Part shown: one piece after another, positions 23,081 through 33,095 of the stretch | How positions within the stretch are numbered: position 1 is the stretch's first letter | Layout: every line of letters starts with the position of its first letter | NCBI GenBank assembly: GCA_021234155.1 | Contig: JAJEKV010000174.1 | Span: 739,466-803,465 of the forward strand | Origin: Isoetes taiwanensis | Lineage: Eukaryota > Streptophyta > Lycopodiopsida > Isoetales > Isoetaceae | Length of the DNA: 64,000 nt | Direction of reading: 5' to 3' | Notes under the pieces: model-generated | Databases searched by the model: none | Told to the model about the DNA's origin: nothing | The model's input: the letters and a program-made list of their open reading frames with translations, nothing else | Program-made: the position numbers and the translations under genes

Positions 23081-23307
23081 TATCTAATAGCTAGAGTTAT
23101 GGATTCCTATTACTACAAGATTCAAAGAAGACATCAATTGTTGAGAACTTATCTCAATCGAACAAGATAGAGAAGATCTACCCTTAAAACATATTAAAAT
23201 ATTTAACATCCTACATCCTACATTAAACATACTAAAACATTTTACTAGAACTGAATAGCCTCTAACCTGGACGTCATTGACGATTCCGGATCTGCCATAT
23301 CAGAGAA

Positions 23308-23395
23308 TGCGCCTGAAGAATTTGGTCAAGCGCCTGAATAATCTTGACAAGTCTGGACAAGCGCTTGGAGAATCTGGACAAGCGCCTGAAAAATG
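23308..23395. repeat. short tandem repeat (ACAAGCGC)
   Basis: Three to four degenerate copies of a CTGGACAAGCGCYTGRAGAAT-like unit of about 24 bp. Related CAAGCGC words continue to 23600. Confidence 0.6.
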
Positions 23396-23719
23396 AAGAC
23401 GAAGCCATCGAATGAAGCCAAAGCGAAGAATGAAGCCGAAGGCCTTAAGAACGGTTTGCTGACCAAGAATGAAGACAAGGGCTAAGCGGTACGCAAAAAG
23501 AAAGACAAGCGCCAAGCCGGCAACCGCCGCTATCGACTAAAGAAACCAACGTCTAAGACGGAATAGACGTCGGAGAAGCGCCCTGCTTTGTCGACCAAGA
23601 GATCTCAAGCGCAAATACCTACGAATATTGAAACGAGGACGAGGTGCATAAAATCGCAACCGTCGGAGTCGAGTATAGCGCCTTCTAATGACCATGTCTG
23701 CCTCCTGACAGCAGACAGC

Positions 23720-24257
23720 GAAAGGCGCCCATTATGAAGTGGACGGGCGGGCAAATTCAAAGTTCAAAATACGGCGGGCAAATTCAAATTTCAAATTTGA
23801 GCTTGGGCAAGGGCGGACACTGGCGCAAGGGCGGAATGACTTAAACTACCTAAGATTTATAATGGCGAATCCCAAGGAGAAACGGACGGGCGGAAAATTC
23901 AAAATTTTTAAAATTTGTAGAGACTGGATCAAGGAAAAAAATCGAAATTTTCAAAATTTCGAGACGGACAGTACACAAGAAATTTGAAGAGACGGGGGGC
24001 GTAAAATTGGTTTTCTTTTTCTTTCCCCGACTTTTCTTTTCTTTTCTTTCCGGCCCAATTTTCATTTTCAATTTCATTGTTCTTTTCTCCCGCCTCTCCG
24101 CCTTCCGCCTTAGCTTTTCCGGCCAAATGCCTAAGCGCTTTGCACATTCTCTCTCCTAATCAACCATCTTCTCTCTCTAGCGCCTGTTGATCCGGGAGCT
24201 CTCGGAAAAAAAGTGGAGTAGGATTTATACGGTCCTGTACTTTTATACTTTTATACA
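23720..24257 (+). promoter_or_regulatory. 5' region of the element B gene
   Basis: Two GGGCGGGCAAATTCAAA-like repeats (23745, 23771), several AAAATTTT/CAAATTT inverted words, and a pyrimidine-rich stretch (24009-24060) lie upstream of GATTTATACGG and repeated CTTTTATAC words just before the ATG at 24258. It is plausibly promoter and 5' leader. Confidence 0.35.
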
Positions 24258-24297
24258 ATGGCACAATCTTCGATCAAAATCCAGGAGCCAGGCTCAG

Positions 24298-24772
24298 GTT
24301 AGTATCTGTTGTTTCTTAGGTAGTGTCTTAGGTAGCTGAAGTGTAGTGTCTTAGGTAACTGAAATGGCGCGGACGCGCCATTTCATTAGGAGAGGGTGGG
24401 TTTGTAGCCTTTTTCCTCCTATAGTTTGTGAAATGGCGCTAGCTGCGCCATTTCCCCATAATGTCTCGTTAATATTCTTGTAGAAGCGACCCATAAAAGC
24501 AATGAAAGAAATAAGCTAATTTAGACTAAATGGCTAAATCGCTTATTTAGACTAAATAAGCCCACCTTTGCTCATTTGCTCTATTTTAGCTAAATGGCCT
24601 GCTGCGCCATTTAGACAAATATGCGCAGTCGCCATTTAGTCTAAATGGTCTAAATGAGCAAGATCAAGGCCATTTAGTCTAAATGGCGCACTGTAGCCAT
24701 TTAGTCTAAAATGCCGTTACTGCTTTTAACTTTCTAGCACATGCCATTTCTCTCACCATGCTTACCTCGCAG
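24298..24772 (+). repeat. element B intron 1 with perfect palindromes
   Basis: GAAATGGCGC-GGAC-GCGCCATTTC at 24361-24384 and GAAATGGCGC-TAGCT-GCGCCATTTC at 24430-24454 have perfect 10-bp arms. From 24530 to 24720 a related CATTTAGTCTAAATGG word is repeated, with GCGCCATTT halves. The motifs stop at the exon border. Confidence 0.75.
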
Positions 24773-26321
24773 CCGCTAGTGCGCCCCAAGAAATGGAACG
24801 CGGGTGACTTCGAGGAGCATAGTCCTTTTGGAAGGTCTTGGTGTATGGAGATCGTTAAGCCATACCCTTGACCGAAGGCGTAGACCCAACCAAGGGAGAC
24901 AAGAGGCAGAACTTTGCCTCCTTGTCAAATCAGTGCAAAGTGAAGAAGGAGCCTCAACCGTGGCCCGATGGGCATCATTGTCAACATGAGAGAAGTCAAG
25001 AAACAAGGAAGACTTGACTTTCTTGGTTGCACAAAGGGAAGATCCTGGCCGCTGGCGATTGATCTCTATTGCATGGATTGGCAAAGTAAGCACGAGCCCG
25101 CAATGATGGAGTCCAAAGATGAAGGACCAAGCATCGCTCGCCAAGAAAAGGTTGGCCACCGCCATCTTATGAGTCCAGAGAGCAAGCGCGATATCAAAGG
25201 CACCCGAGAGATCCTCAAAGGATTCAAAGATTCCGCGAAATGCCATGGACATGTCCAAAAACTCCGCGGTCCTACATTGTAAGAGCCGATCTCGTGCAAC
25301 ATGCCGCCAGTAATGGATAGCGATGGTCACCGAGAGATGCGAGAAAAGGTGTAATTAAAAATGCCACCAAAGCCGCAAAGGAACAAAAACAGTGGAGGTG
25401 GTGATGTACACAGGGAGACGTAACAAGAAGAAGGACGAAAGTTGAGAAAGGGGAGGGGCATAGGGATGAGAAGAGGGATGAGACTAGGCTCATAAACATG
25501 ATTCTCCCGAAGTCCACTCGAGAAGCCTCACATGAAAAAGCCTCACCGATAGTGACCGCACTATTAGTGACAATAAGGAGGCTACAAAGCACATAAGAAA
25601 TGTAGCATCCACGCCAGAGCAGCACTCAAAGAAAGAGAAAGCCGTAAAACCAAAGCAATGTATAAGGGCAAGGAAATTACAAAAGATTGCGATCTTGAAG
25701 TGCCCGAGAACTAAAGATGGACCGTGACTAAGAAGAAGAAATGGCAGAGGAAACACTAAAGAAAAATACAAAAGCACGGCCACATGTTCCCCTTGGAGTC
25801 ACATACACCGTAAGAATATCTATCTAGGATCTAGAAGAGGCCCCACCTAATATGACCGCCAGGTTATTAACCCCGAAAGCATGTTAGGAGGCTCGCGAAA
25901 TCATTTGCCGAGGATCCACACCCTGTATTCACTCCAAATAGCCAGATGTAGTGCCCTTTGATCCGGATACAAAGGAGTTCCTGAAATGGGTCACAGTGAA
26001 TCAATTTTGATTCGAAAAAGATTTTATATTATCAATGGTAATCATTCTGGCTGCCGCCGCCTCGTGTGCGTAAGTTGGGGACAGAGGATGCTAGGAGCCG
26101 AAGCTCAAAGAAGATCTATGTCTATAGAAATATGCAGAGTTCTTTCTCGAGAGATCGCTGACTGACCTTCTTCAAAAAGGTGGATGTGAATGATATAGTA
26201 GCAAAGACTGCCTTCAAGGAACCATATGTGGATCGGATCCACCATCTTCGCAAGCGCATCGTGAATGTGGAAGACCAGCCCCTCGCCGGTAAAGGATGTA
26301 CCAAGAAGTGACGAGTACAAG

Positions 26322-26530
26322 GTATGTTTACGCCTCCCTTACCCATTCATTTATCGAATGATGCATTTGACTGAAATGGCTTATTTGAATTGAAATGGCG
26401 CAATGCGCCATTTGAATTCAAATAGCGCAATGGCCATTTGATGTAAAATAAATGCGCAAACCGCGCCATTAGATGTAAATAGCAACATTTGAAATTCTAA
26501 AATCGCCAACTCTCTTGCAAAGACTACCTT
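26322..26530 (+). repeat. element B intron with palindromes
   Basis: From the AAG|GTATGT donor to about 26530. It includes AAATGGCGC-AAT-GCGCCATTT (26393-26413, perfect 9-bp arms) and further ATAGCGCAATGG and GCGCCATTAG halves. The acceptor was not located exactly. Confidence 0.65.
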
Positions 26531-28077
26531 GAAATGGCGGACAAGATTCGAGGGGCAAACACATGAAGGATGTCAATCGGGTTTGTCTTCATGCCGATGA
26601 TGTCTATGCACTCTTCCGGCCGATGTGGAACAAAATGGAGGAAGGGAGAACTTAAGGACAAATGTGGGTCAAGCTTATAGTAATCAATTTTGCTAAAGAC
26701 AAAGATTACTTGAAGGACAACTACCTTAGATGCATGAGGGCTTGGACTATGATGATTGTAGAAAGGTCCTCAAGAAGCTTTTAAGCGAGGGATATATACG
26801 CCAAAGTCACCTCAGATTACAAAGGCGATAATTTCTTCAAGACGAGGGCTAAACTTAAGAGTACTTGCTTACATGAAGAAGGAGATATCGCACTTCATTG
26901 CAGATCAAATTGGCACTAAGTACAAGAAATTCGAGGACCTAAGGAAAGCCACAGACCACTTCTCAGATCAAGCACTTCTGGTTTGGGGGGTATGCCACCA
27001 TAAGTGGGTACAGGAAGGAATACTCAAAGAGGAGTTCATGGTAACATGCCATTCTCCTTGGCCAGTCCATTCAAAAATCCTTCAAATGGCTTGTAAAAGG
27101 CCCCGCCAAGATGGTTTGTGGAGCATGTCACCGCCGGGATTCCGAACGAACGTCTTGATTCTACCCGCCAAAGATGATATGTTTAGATGCAAGGCAAATT
27201 ACTCCAAATTTTGGAAAAGTGAGATCAGAATCAAGCGTTCTTCGATAATGTCTCACGATGATAGACCAAGAGACATATACCGGATTCTATGTTTCACAAA
27301 TGCGAGCATAACTTACTATTTGCCGTCGCTTTGAAAGACTAGAATCCGTGTCTAGAGTGTTTGTAGGAATCTATGAAGAAGAGACTGGAGCTACAGGTGG
27401 TTCAGGAATCAAAGAGCCACAAGCTCTTCTATTTGCTACGAGGATTTCGGCACAGACGGGAGAGCCTGACGAAGACCTGGACCTTAGGCTATTTGGCGAC
27501 CATCCTAGAAAGCTCCCGCAAATTCCTCCTATTCCTAAGGAAGCCATCTAAGTGAGGGCGATGTTATGGCTAAAAACTCATGCAAGAGGCGAGTTTAAGT
27601 GGAGTTGGCGAGGGGTATGGAGGAGAATATCCGGTGCATAAACAGATTGGTCCCGCAATCTGCGTTCTACCTTGTTGATAAGCTCGCCTCAAGGTAACAT
27701 TGTACTAGATTTCTTCTCTGGTGGAGCCTTCTCTAGGGCATCCCTTCATGTAGGAAGAATCAGTGTGACATACGAGCATGAGTTAGGAAAGATGAAATGC
27801 GTAGCGGGCATTCTGGGTAGGGTCGAGAACGTCATGTACCCCTGGCTTGACCCAAAGGCCATTGACCAACGCCAACGGAAGTCTTGACTTTGCAAGATGG
27901 TGAATCTCGAGAAGGGGCAGACGAAGAAGCTTCTCATACTGGAAAAGGTGAGACGCCGCCCAAGCTGAGCAGAAAGCGGGATCAAATTGACCGCAAAGAA
28001 AAATTAACCTCGATGATTATGAGAAAGTCTCTGATGAACACTTCGCCAATGACTATTAAAAAAAATTCTGTGTTTTG

Positions 28078-28600
28078 AAAAATTGTATCTTATATAATAT
28101 TTCTATTAATATATATATCTACATGGTCTTCTGAAAATATGTGTTATCTATAGCAAAATGGCGCGAGAGCACTATTTGCTTGGTTCTTCGCTCACGCGAA
28201 ATAGCGCTGCGACTATTTGCTCGCTCTTAAATAGCGCCGCTGCACTATTTGCTTGCTTTCACGTTCAAGCAAATAGCGCCGCCGCACCATTTGCTTCCTT
28301 TCGCGTTAAAGCAAATATCGGCGTTTAAGCTATTTGCTTTGTGGTTATTTCTAAGCTAAAGGAGCGGCCAGCCATTTTGTTTGCTTGTTTGGTTTTTGGC
28401 AATTTAATATTTGCTTTTGTGTTTCTCGGGCCGCTTTTCCTCATACTTTCCAAGTAAATGGCGCCATAGTTCTCTTCCTGACAACTAAAACCGCGCTGTT
28501 TTATATTAAATGTAGCGGTTTTTGCATGATAACTGGTTTCTTTTTAAGCAAATAGTGCCATATCTAGCCATAAATGTGTGATAAAACAGGGAAGAAACTG
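28078..28600. repeat. element B motif cluster, right side
   Basis: After the end of the gene, AAATAGCGCCGC, GCACTATTTGC, AAATGGCGCGAG and similar halves recur about ten times (28150-28570). With the cluster at 22800 this frames element B at both ends. No terminal inverted repeat was found. Confidence 0.6.
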
Positions 28601-28995
28601 ATTTCACGAGAAATTGGAATCACGAAATTTCCAACTTTAATGAAATTCTGCTTAAGTGGGGTGTTTTGAATGGGAAGAAGGTGATGAACTCTAGAGATGA
28701 GTGATTTGAAATGGTGCTTATGCCAAGAACTTAAAGACTAGCCACATAACAAGTCAACTTGAGGGGTCTTCCAATCTTCAAATTCTTGCTTGTTTGCTTG
28801 AATTTTACTTTCTTGCTTTGTTTGTGTGATCTTCAATGAGTGTTCTTACCTTGGCTCTTCAAGCAAGTGTCCATTTGTGATCTTCAAGGATGAAAGTCAT
28901 CAAATCTGCAGCTTTTATATTCAATTGCTCAAGTCAACATGTTATTGTGTGCAATGCTCTTCTATGCTGCCATAGCATGGCAGTAGGGGGGTGTA
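28601..28995. other. no supported gene
   Basis: Pyrimidine-rich plus strand with TCTTGCTT/TGCTTG words and no domain. Confidence 0.4.
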
Positions 28996-29135
28996 GGGGG
29001 GAAATGAATACGGTGGGATAGTCCATGGTCCTATGCCATTGATGTCTAAAAGGAGCAGGATCATTAAAAAAAGATAGGAAAATGTCTCCCTTCTCAAAAC
29101 TAACGAGGTATTAGAGAGTTTGGTTAGAGGATGTG
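28996..29135. repeat. dispersed repeat, partner of 14497-14640
   Basis: Same words in the same order as the partner. Identity ends at GGTTAGAGGA, where TGTGACG begins, so the repeat was probably interrupted by an LTR insertion. Confidence 0.6.
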
Positions 29136-29630
29136 ACGTTCCCTACTCGTATATGATGCTCCCATCATATAAAAACAGGAGGTTCCCTCCTGCTAACTAT
29201 ACTGCCAACACGAGGCTATCCACCTGACATCGGATTCTTGATGGTGAGCAAGAATTCGGCGTGGGAGGAATGGACATGTCATTCATCCTGTCTCCCTCGG
29301 GATCTACCTAGCTACGAAAGTGCACAAACATAAGCACATAGCATCATAACAAATACATAACCACCTCAAAGGGTGGAATCACCATAATATGATCATACAT
29401 CAAATAAGATTCCTGGATTGCATCTCTCCATTCCAATGAGGCGGGGAGGAGATCGGGTCTCCTCCATAATATACATGCTAATGACAAAAGTGACTAGACA
29501 AAGTGGACTAGAGAGCCATTGCTCGTTTATGACTTCAACCCCATTGAAGGTGGTCTCACCACCCAAGAGGTGTCAAACCCATACCAGAGCTACATGTAAT
29601 GGGGATTTGGTATCTGGAATGATGGAGTAT
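29136..29630. mobile_element. LTR-type fragment beginning TGTGACG
   Basis: Starts TGTGACGTTC, the same start as the LTR at 36828, and has similar words (GGAGGAGATCGGGTCTCC, CCTCAAAGGGTGGAATC). No second LTR or primer site belongs to it. It could be a solo or truncated LTR of a related family; the far end is not defined. Confidence 0.35.
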
Positions 29631-29689
29631 TGTATTTTTTTGAAGATTCTAACCATTTTTCTTACATATTTACAGATAATTTATATGTT

Positions 29690-29997
29690 TTTAGGGAAAT
29701 TGGTATTTTTTGTGAAGACCCTGATAAGAAGCAGAGGCAACTTCGTAGCGGCAACTTCGTAGCGACTATTATGTTTGAAGTAAGAAGACCCTGATCATGA
29801 AGCAGCGGCAACTTGAATAGGATCAAGACTAAAAGGGACGCCAATGGCAGCTAGGGGATTATGCAAGGGAGCCGTATGAAGAAGCGCAAGATTACAAAAT
29901 CGAATTGCAGTTGCATTTGAAGGTCTTGGAATGTATTAGTGGCGGTATTATGGTGGAGGTTTTCCTCGAAAACCCCTACGTGGGCGAGGTTTTTAGT
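29690..29997. other. repeat-derived sequence with a stem-loop
   Basis: GTGAAGACCCTGAT and GGCAACTT(C/G) words are duplicated at about 29713 and 29786. TTTTCCTCGAAAACCCC followed by GCGAGGTTTTTAGTCC (29960-29998) matches 58598-58632 and resembles the R-region hairpin of plant LTRs. Confidence 0.35.
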
Positions 29998-30123
29998 CCT
30001 AGCTATAATACCATTACTATGCATTTCCGAGTTATATTAGTGAGATATGTTTGATACAATCCTAGCGATAATACCATTACTATGCATTTCCGAGTTATAT
30101 TAGTGAGATATGTTTGATACAAA
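29998..30123. repeat. 63-bp tandem duplication
   Basis: Two nearly identical units start CCTAGC(T/G)ATAATACCATT at 29998 and 30061. Recent, non-coding. Confidence 0.9.
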
Positions 30124-30689
30124 GATGTGTGACGAGATACCATGGCACAAAGTTGAGGGAAGTTAGCTAGTTTGCCCAAGTGGTCTAAGGGGGTGTCTCC
30201 GCTCATGTGAGAATGGGTTCAAAATCCAGAATAATCATATCTATAAAAAAAGTGCCCAACACTAGCATATCAACAAAAACTAGCAGTAGGGCAGGCTTGA
30301 GATAAAGGATGGGGTAGACGATATGGGGGGAAAGCAAGAGAGAGAATGAGGAATAAATAAAACAAGAGGGAAAATATTTTTAAAGGAGCCTGCTTGAGCT
30401 AACACAATACTTCAAAATGTCTAAGTTCGAAAGTCGCGTGGAAAATCTCTTTATGTTAGCGGTGAGCCATGAACAATATCTGATTACGAGTTCCACCACT
30501 TTGCTTACTCCAAGGCTTGCCAAAAATTCTTAAACAATAGTTTGGCCATCACAATAGTAACTTCCAGACTCACCTCTTGTTTTCTGTGACTCCGATTATT
30601 CGTGTATTTTTACCAGCCATTGAAATTCAAGGGATCGTATTAAGCATACCTCCCTTTCTCGGTCTTCAATACCTGTACAGGACAGAGGA

Positions 30690-32895
30690 GTCATGGTGGG
30701 GTTGCTTGCTACTATCGGACAACCTTGGCACATTCGGTTATCCTCCATAAGACAGACAGACACAACCGGTACTTGTGGGTTCGTGTGCATAACACCAGTG
30801 GCAACCCTCTTTTTCTGGCCGCCTGTTATTTCCCTCACGCAGAGAGCACCTTCTATCGCAGTCACTCCGATGCGGATAGGATGGACCCTTATGTCGATCT
30901 ATATGATGACATACAGCAGCACAAGCAGTTGGGTAGGGTCGTCCTTCTTGGGGATTTCAATGCACGGACAGGAGTAGAGCAGTCCATGAGATTTGACCCC
31001 CTCGCTGACGATGTCTTGCAGCTACGTCCCGCAGAGGTAACCTGGCCACGAGGATCGGATGACAGCCAGGTCACTCGCTTTGGCAGATAGTTGCTCCTGC
31101 TATGTGGTATTTTTGACTTCATAATTTGCAATGGCCTGTCACAGTGGCCCGATTCTCACAAGTGCACCTGCATATAGGACAATCAGGGGGGAGGGTCTAG
31201 TGTGGTGGACTAGCTATGTGCTCGTAGTTGCGCAAGATATGCATCTCATCACCGCTTCCGAAAGGGGCACCGAATAAATGAGATGAGGAGGTCAACCTCG
31301 TATCACCTCCCACTTTACTTGGACATGGCTTGGCAAGCCGCCAGAACTCCCACTATGCCAGCCCCTCGCCATCCTCAGTTGCAACTGGATTATGAGAAGG
31401 CAAAGGACTACGCCGAGATGCTCATGGGACGCCTTCGCCAGAATTCTCATGGACCCCCCACACTAGAGCAAAGAGATGCACTGGGCTTGACCGAGCTTAT
31501 TACGGATGCAATCGGACAGGTGCTTTGTATGCATCTCCCCGCCGCCGCCGTGGACAAATAAGATTTCCACCTGTAGGTGGTTTGATGCGAGTGTAAAGAA
31601 CGCAAGCACCGCTCCGCCACATTCGATCCAGTGTACCATGGAGCCACCACACAAGCATCAGCCCATCCCAAGGAGACAAAGGTGCGGTACCTTGCCGTGC
31701 ATCGTGGGAGATGTTTGGCCCGCTAGACACTCATCCTCTAACCTTTTGGCGCAGAGAGTGCTTCAAGGCCAGCCCACCCTCTGGGGGATATCACACCCGC
31801 GGTGGGGAAATTAAAGACTGCCAAGCGGCTCTATGACCTACCAGACGCCAGACGCTATACCCCAATGTGAGGGCCCCCCCTATTGGTTCTCAAGCAGAGG
31901 GAGGATGTTGTGGAGGGCCCGTGAATGGGCTGGCTAATGGAAGGCAAATTCCGACCTCGATGGTATGCAAAGTCAGTGTTATTCGAATGGGCGTGGCGTC
32001 ACGCCGCATCCTCACTACCTTGTTCAACGAGCATTGCAGAAGGCTTCCCCGACAATGGACCACAAGCGTGGTTGTCCCCATTCACAAGGCGAAGCGACTC
32101 ACACTACTGTCCGCCCAATTACCCGGACGATCATGGTCGCCTTCAAAGATTTTGCCAAACTGTATCGGCATTCTCGAAAGCAAAAAGGCTTGACCCACCG
32201 GGCAAAGCGCCAGATGTGCGAAGCCCTCACACAAGCGTGCTTTAGACCCAGCCACTCAACGATTGACCATATCTTTACACTACGGGAACTGATTGAAGAC
32301 AAACAAAACCACCGGCGGAAGACTTGTATTGTCGCTTTGTGGACTTCGCTGGCTTTTTGATACGGTCCCCTGAAAAGCTATGGGCTAGACTCAAGGCGTC
32401 ATGGCCGCCACCTGTGCGTAATGCCATATACAAAATGTATGAGAGTTTTTGGTAGGATGCAACCGACGGCCAAGTATTCACCAAGAGTATCGTCCCAGGT
32501 CCTGCTGCCCCTCTCACCAACACTTTCGGCCTCTACATTGACCCGGTTAGAGCCCTCACTTCGAGCATGGGGAGGATGGCATACGCTTTTTTGCACCAGG
32601 TCATCCGCGGCTCATCATCTATGACGATGTCGACCTTCTCGCCCACACCCCGAAGCTAAGCGGTCTCATCCGGATGCCCTAGACACATTCTACCGTGGCT
32701 CTGACATGCGGCGTGAATCCGGCCAAGACCAGGGTGGTTCTCATATCCTCTTCACGCCACCCCACGCCTCCTGCACTCACATATCGGGGACAGCCTGTGG
32801 AGGTCACGCCCACGTACAAGTACCTAGGGGTGGAGTTCCCCTGCTCGCTCTGTTGGGAGGCGTCCATCCGCTTGCGGGTGACAGCAGGCTGGAAA
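30690..32895 (+). mobile_element. LINE-type non-LTR retrotransposon, broken
   Basis: 30725-31090 encodes the C-terminal half of an endonuclease/exonuclease/phosphatase domain, with VVLLGDFNARTG. 31283-31600 holds the linker. 31930-32360 carries reverse-transcriptase blocks in shifting frames: LPRQWTTSVVVPIHK, then RPSHSTIDHIFTLRELIE and the start of the F..AFDTV block. 32400-32560 has AIYKMYESF and GLYID. 32700-32860 has the distal AKTRVVLISSSRHP and YKYLGVEF. The catalytic (F/Y)xDD block is not clear. Five or more frameshifts and stops make it inactive. It is 5' truncated before the N-terminal endonuclease half, and no poly(A) tail is seen; homology stops near 32895. Confidence 0.8.
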
Positions 32896-33095
32896 AACCA
32901 TCATTCAATTAAATTGGGTTTATGTCTTAATTTTGGGACAAATTTCATATTGCATGTTTTTAGTAGCATATTCAAATTCACACATTTCACCTCAAAATTA
33001 TGAAAACGTAATATCATGTTATTTACAAAATAGTCAATATTTCACAATATAGCACCATATCATAAAAACGTGATAACAAAAATTTACATAGTTAT

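Larger units (their letters stand above)
24258..28077 (+). pseudogene. ParB-like / adenine methyltransferase-like gene, element B
   Basis: Exon 1 (24258-24297, MAQSSIKIQEPGSG) ends at a GTTAGT donor. The next exon follows CTTACCTCGCAG at 24772. A ParB-like part lies at 25950-26321, with FYIINGNHSG and then VDVNDIVAKTAFKEPYVDRI, and ends at AAG|GTATGT. A middle part (26540-27340) has DDVYALFRPMWNKME and DYLKDNYLRCM. The C-terminal part (27672-27887) reads GNIVLDFFSGGAFSRASLHV followed by GR and VTYEHE, resembling motif I (D-P-F-x-G-S-G-T, then GR..xGxE) of beta-class DNA N4/N6 methyltransferases, where this motif is also C-terminal. A DPPY motif was not seen. Many indels and stops. In prokaryotes and phages, ParB-like plus methyltransferase fusions occur; a eukaryotic mobile version would be unusual. 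Function inferred. Confidence 0.5.

Noticed and set aside
24776-25330. 184-codon minus ORF
   Set aside because: It is opposite the exon of the element B gene. The plus strand has splice signals and homology; the minus frame has no recognisable content.
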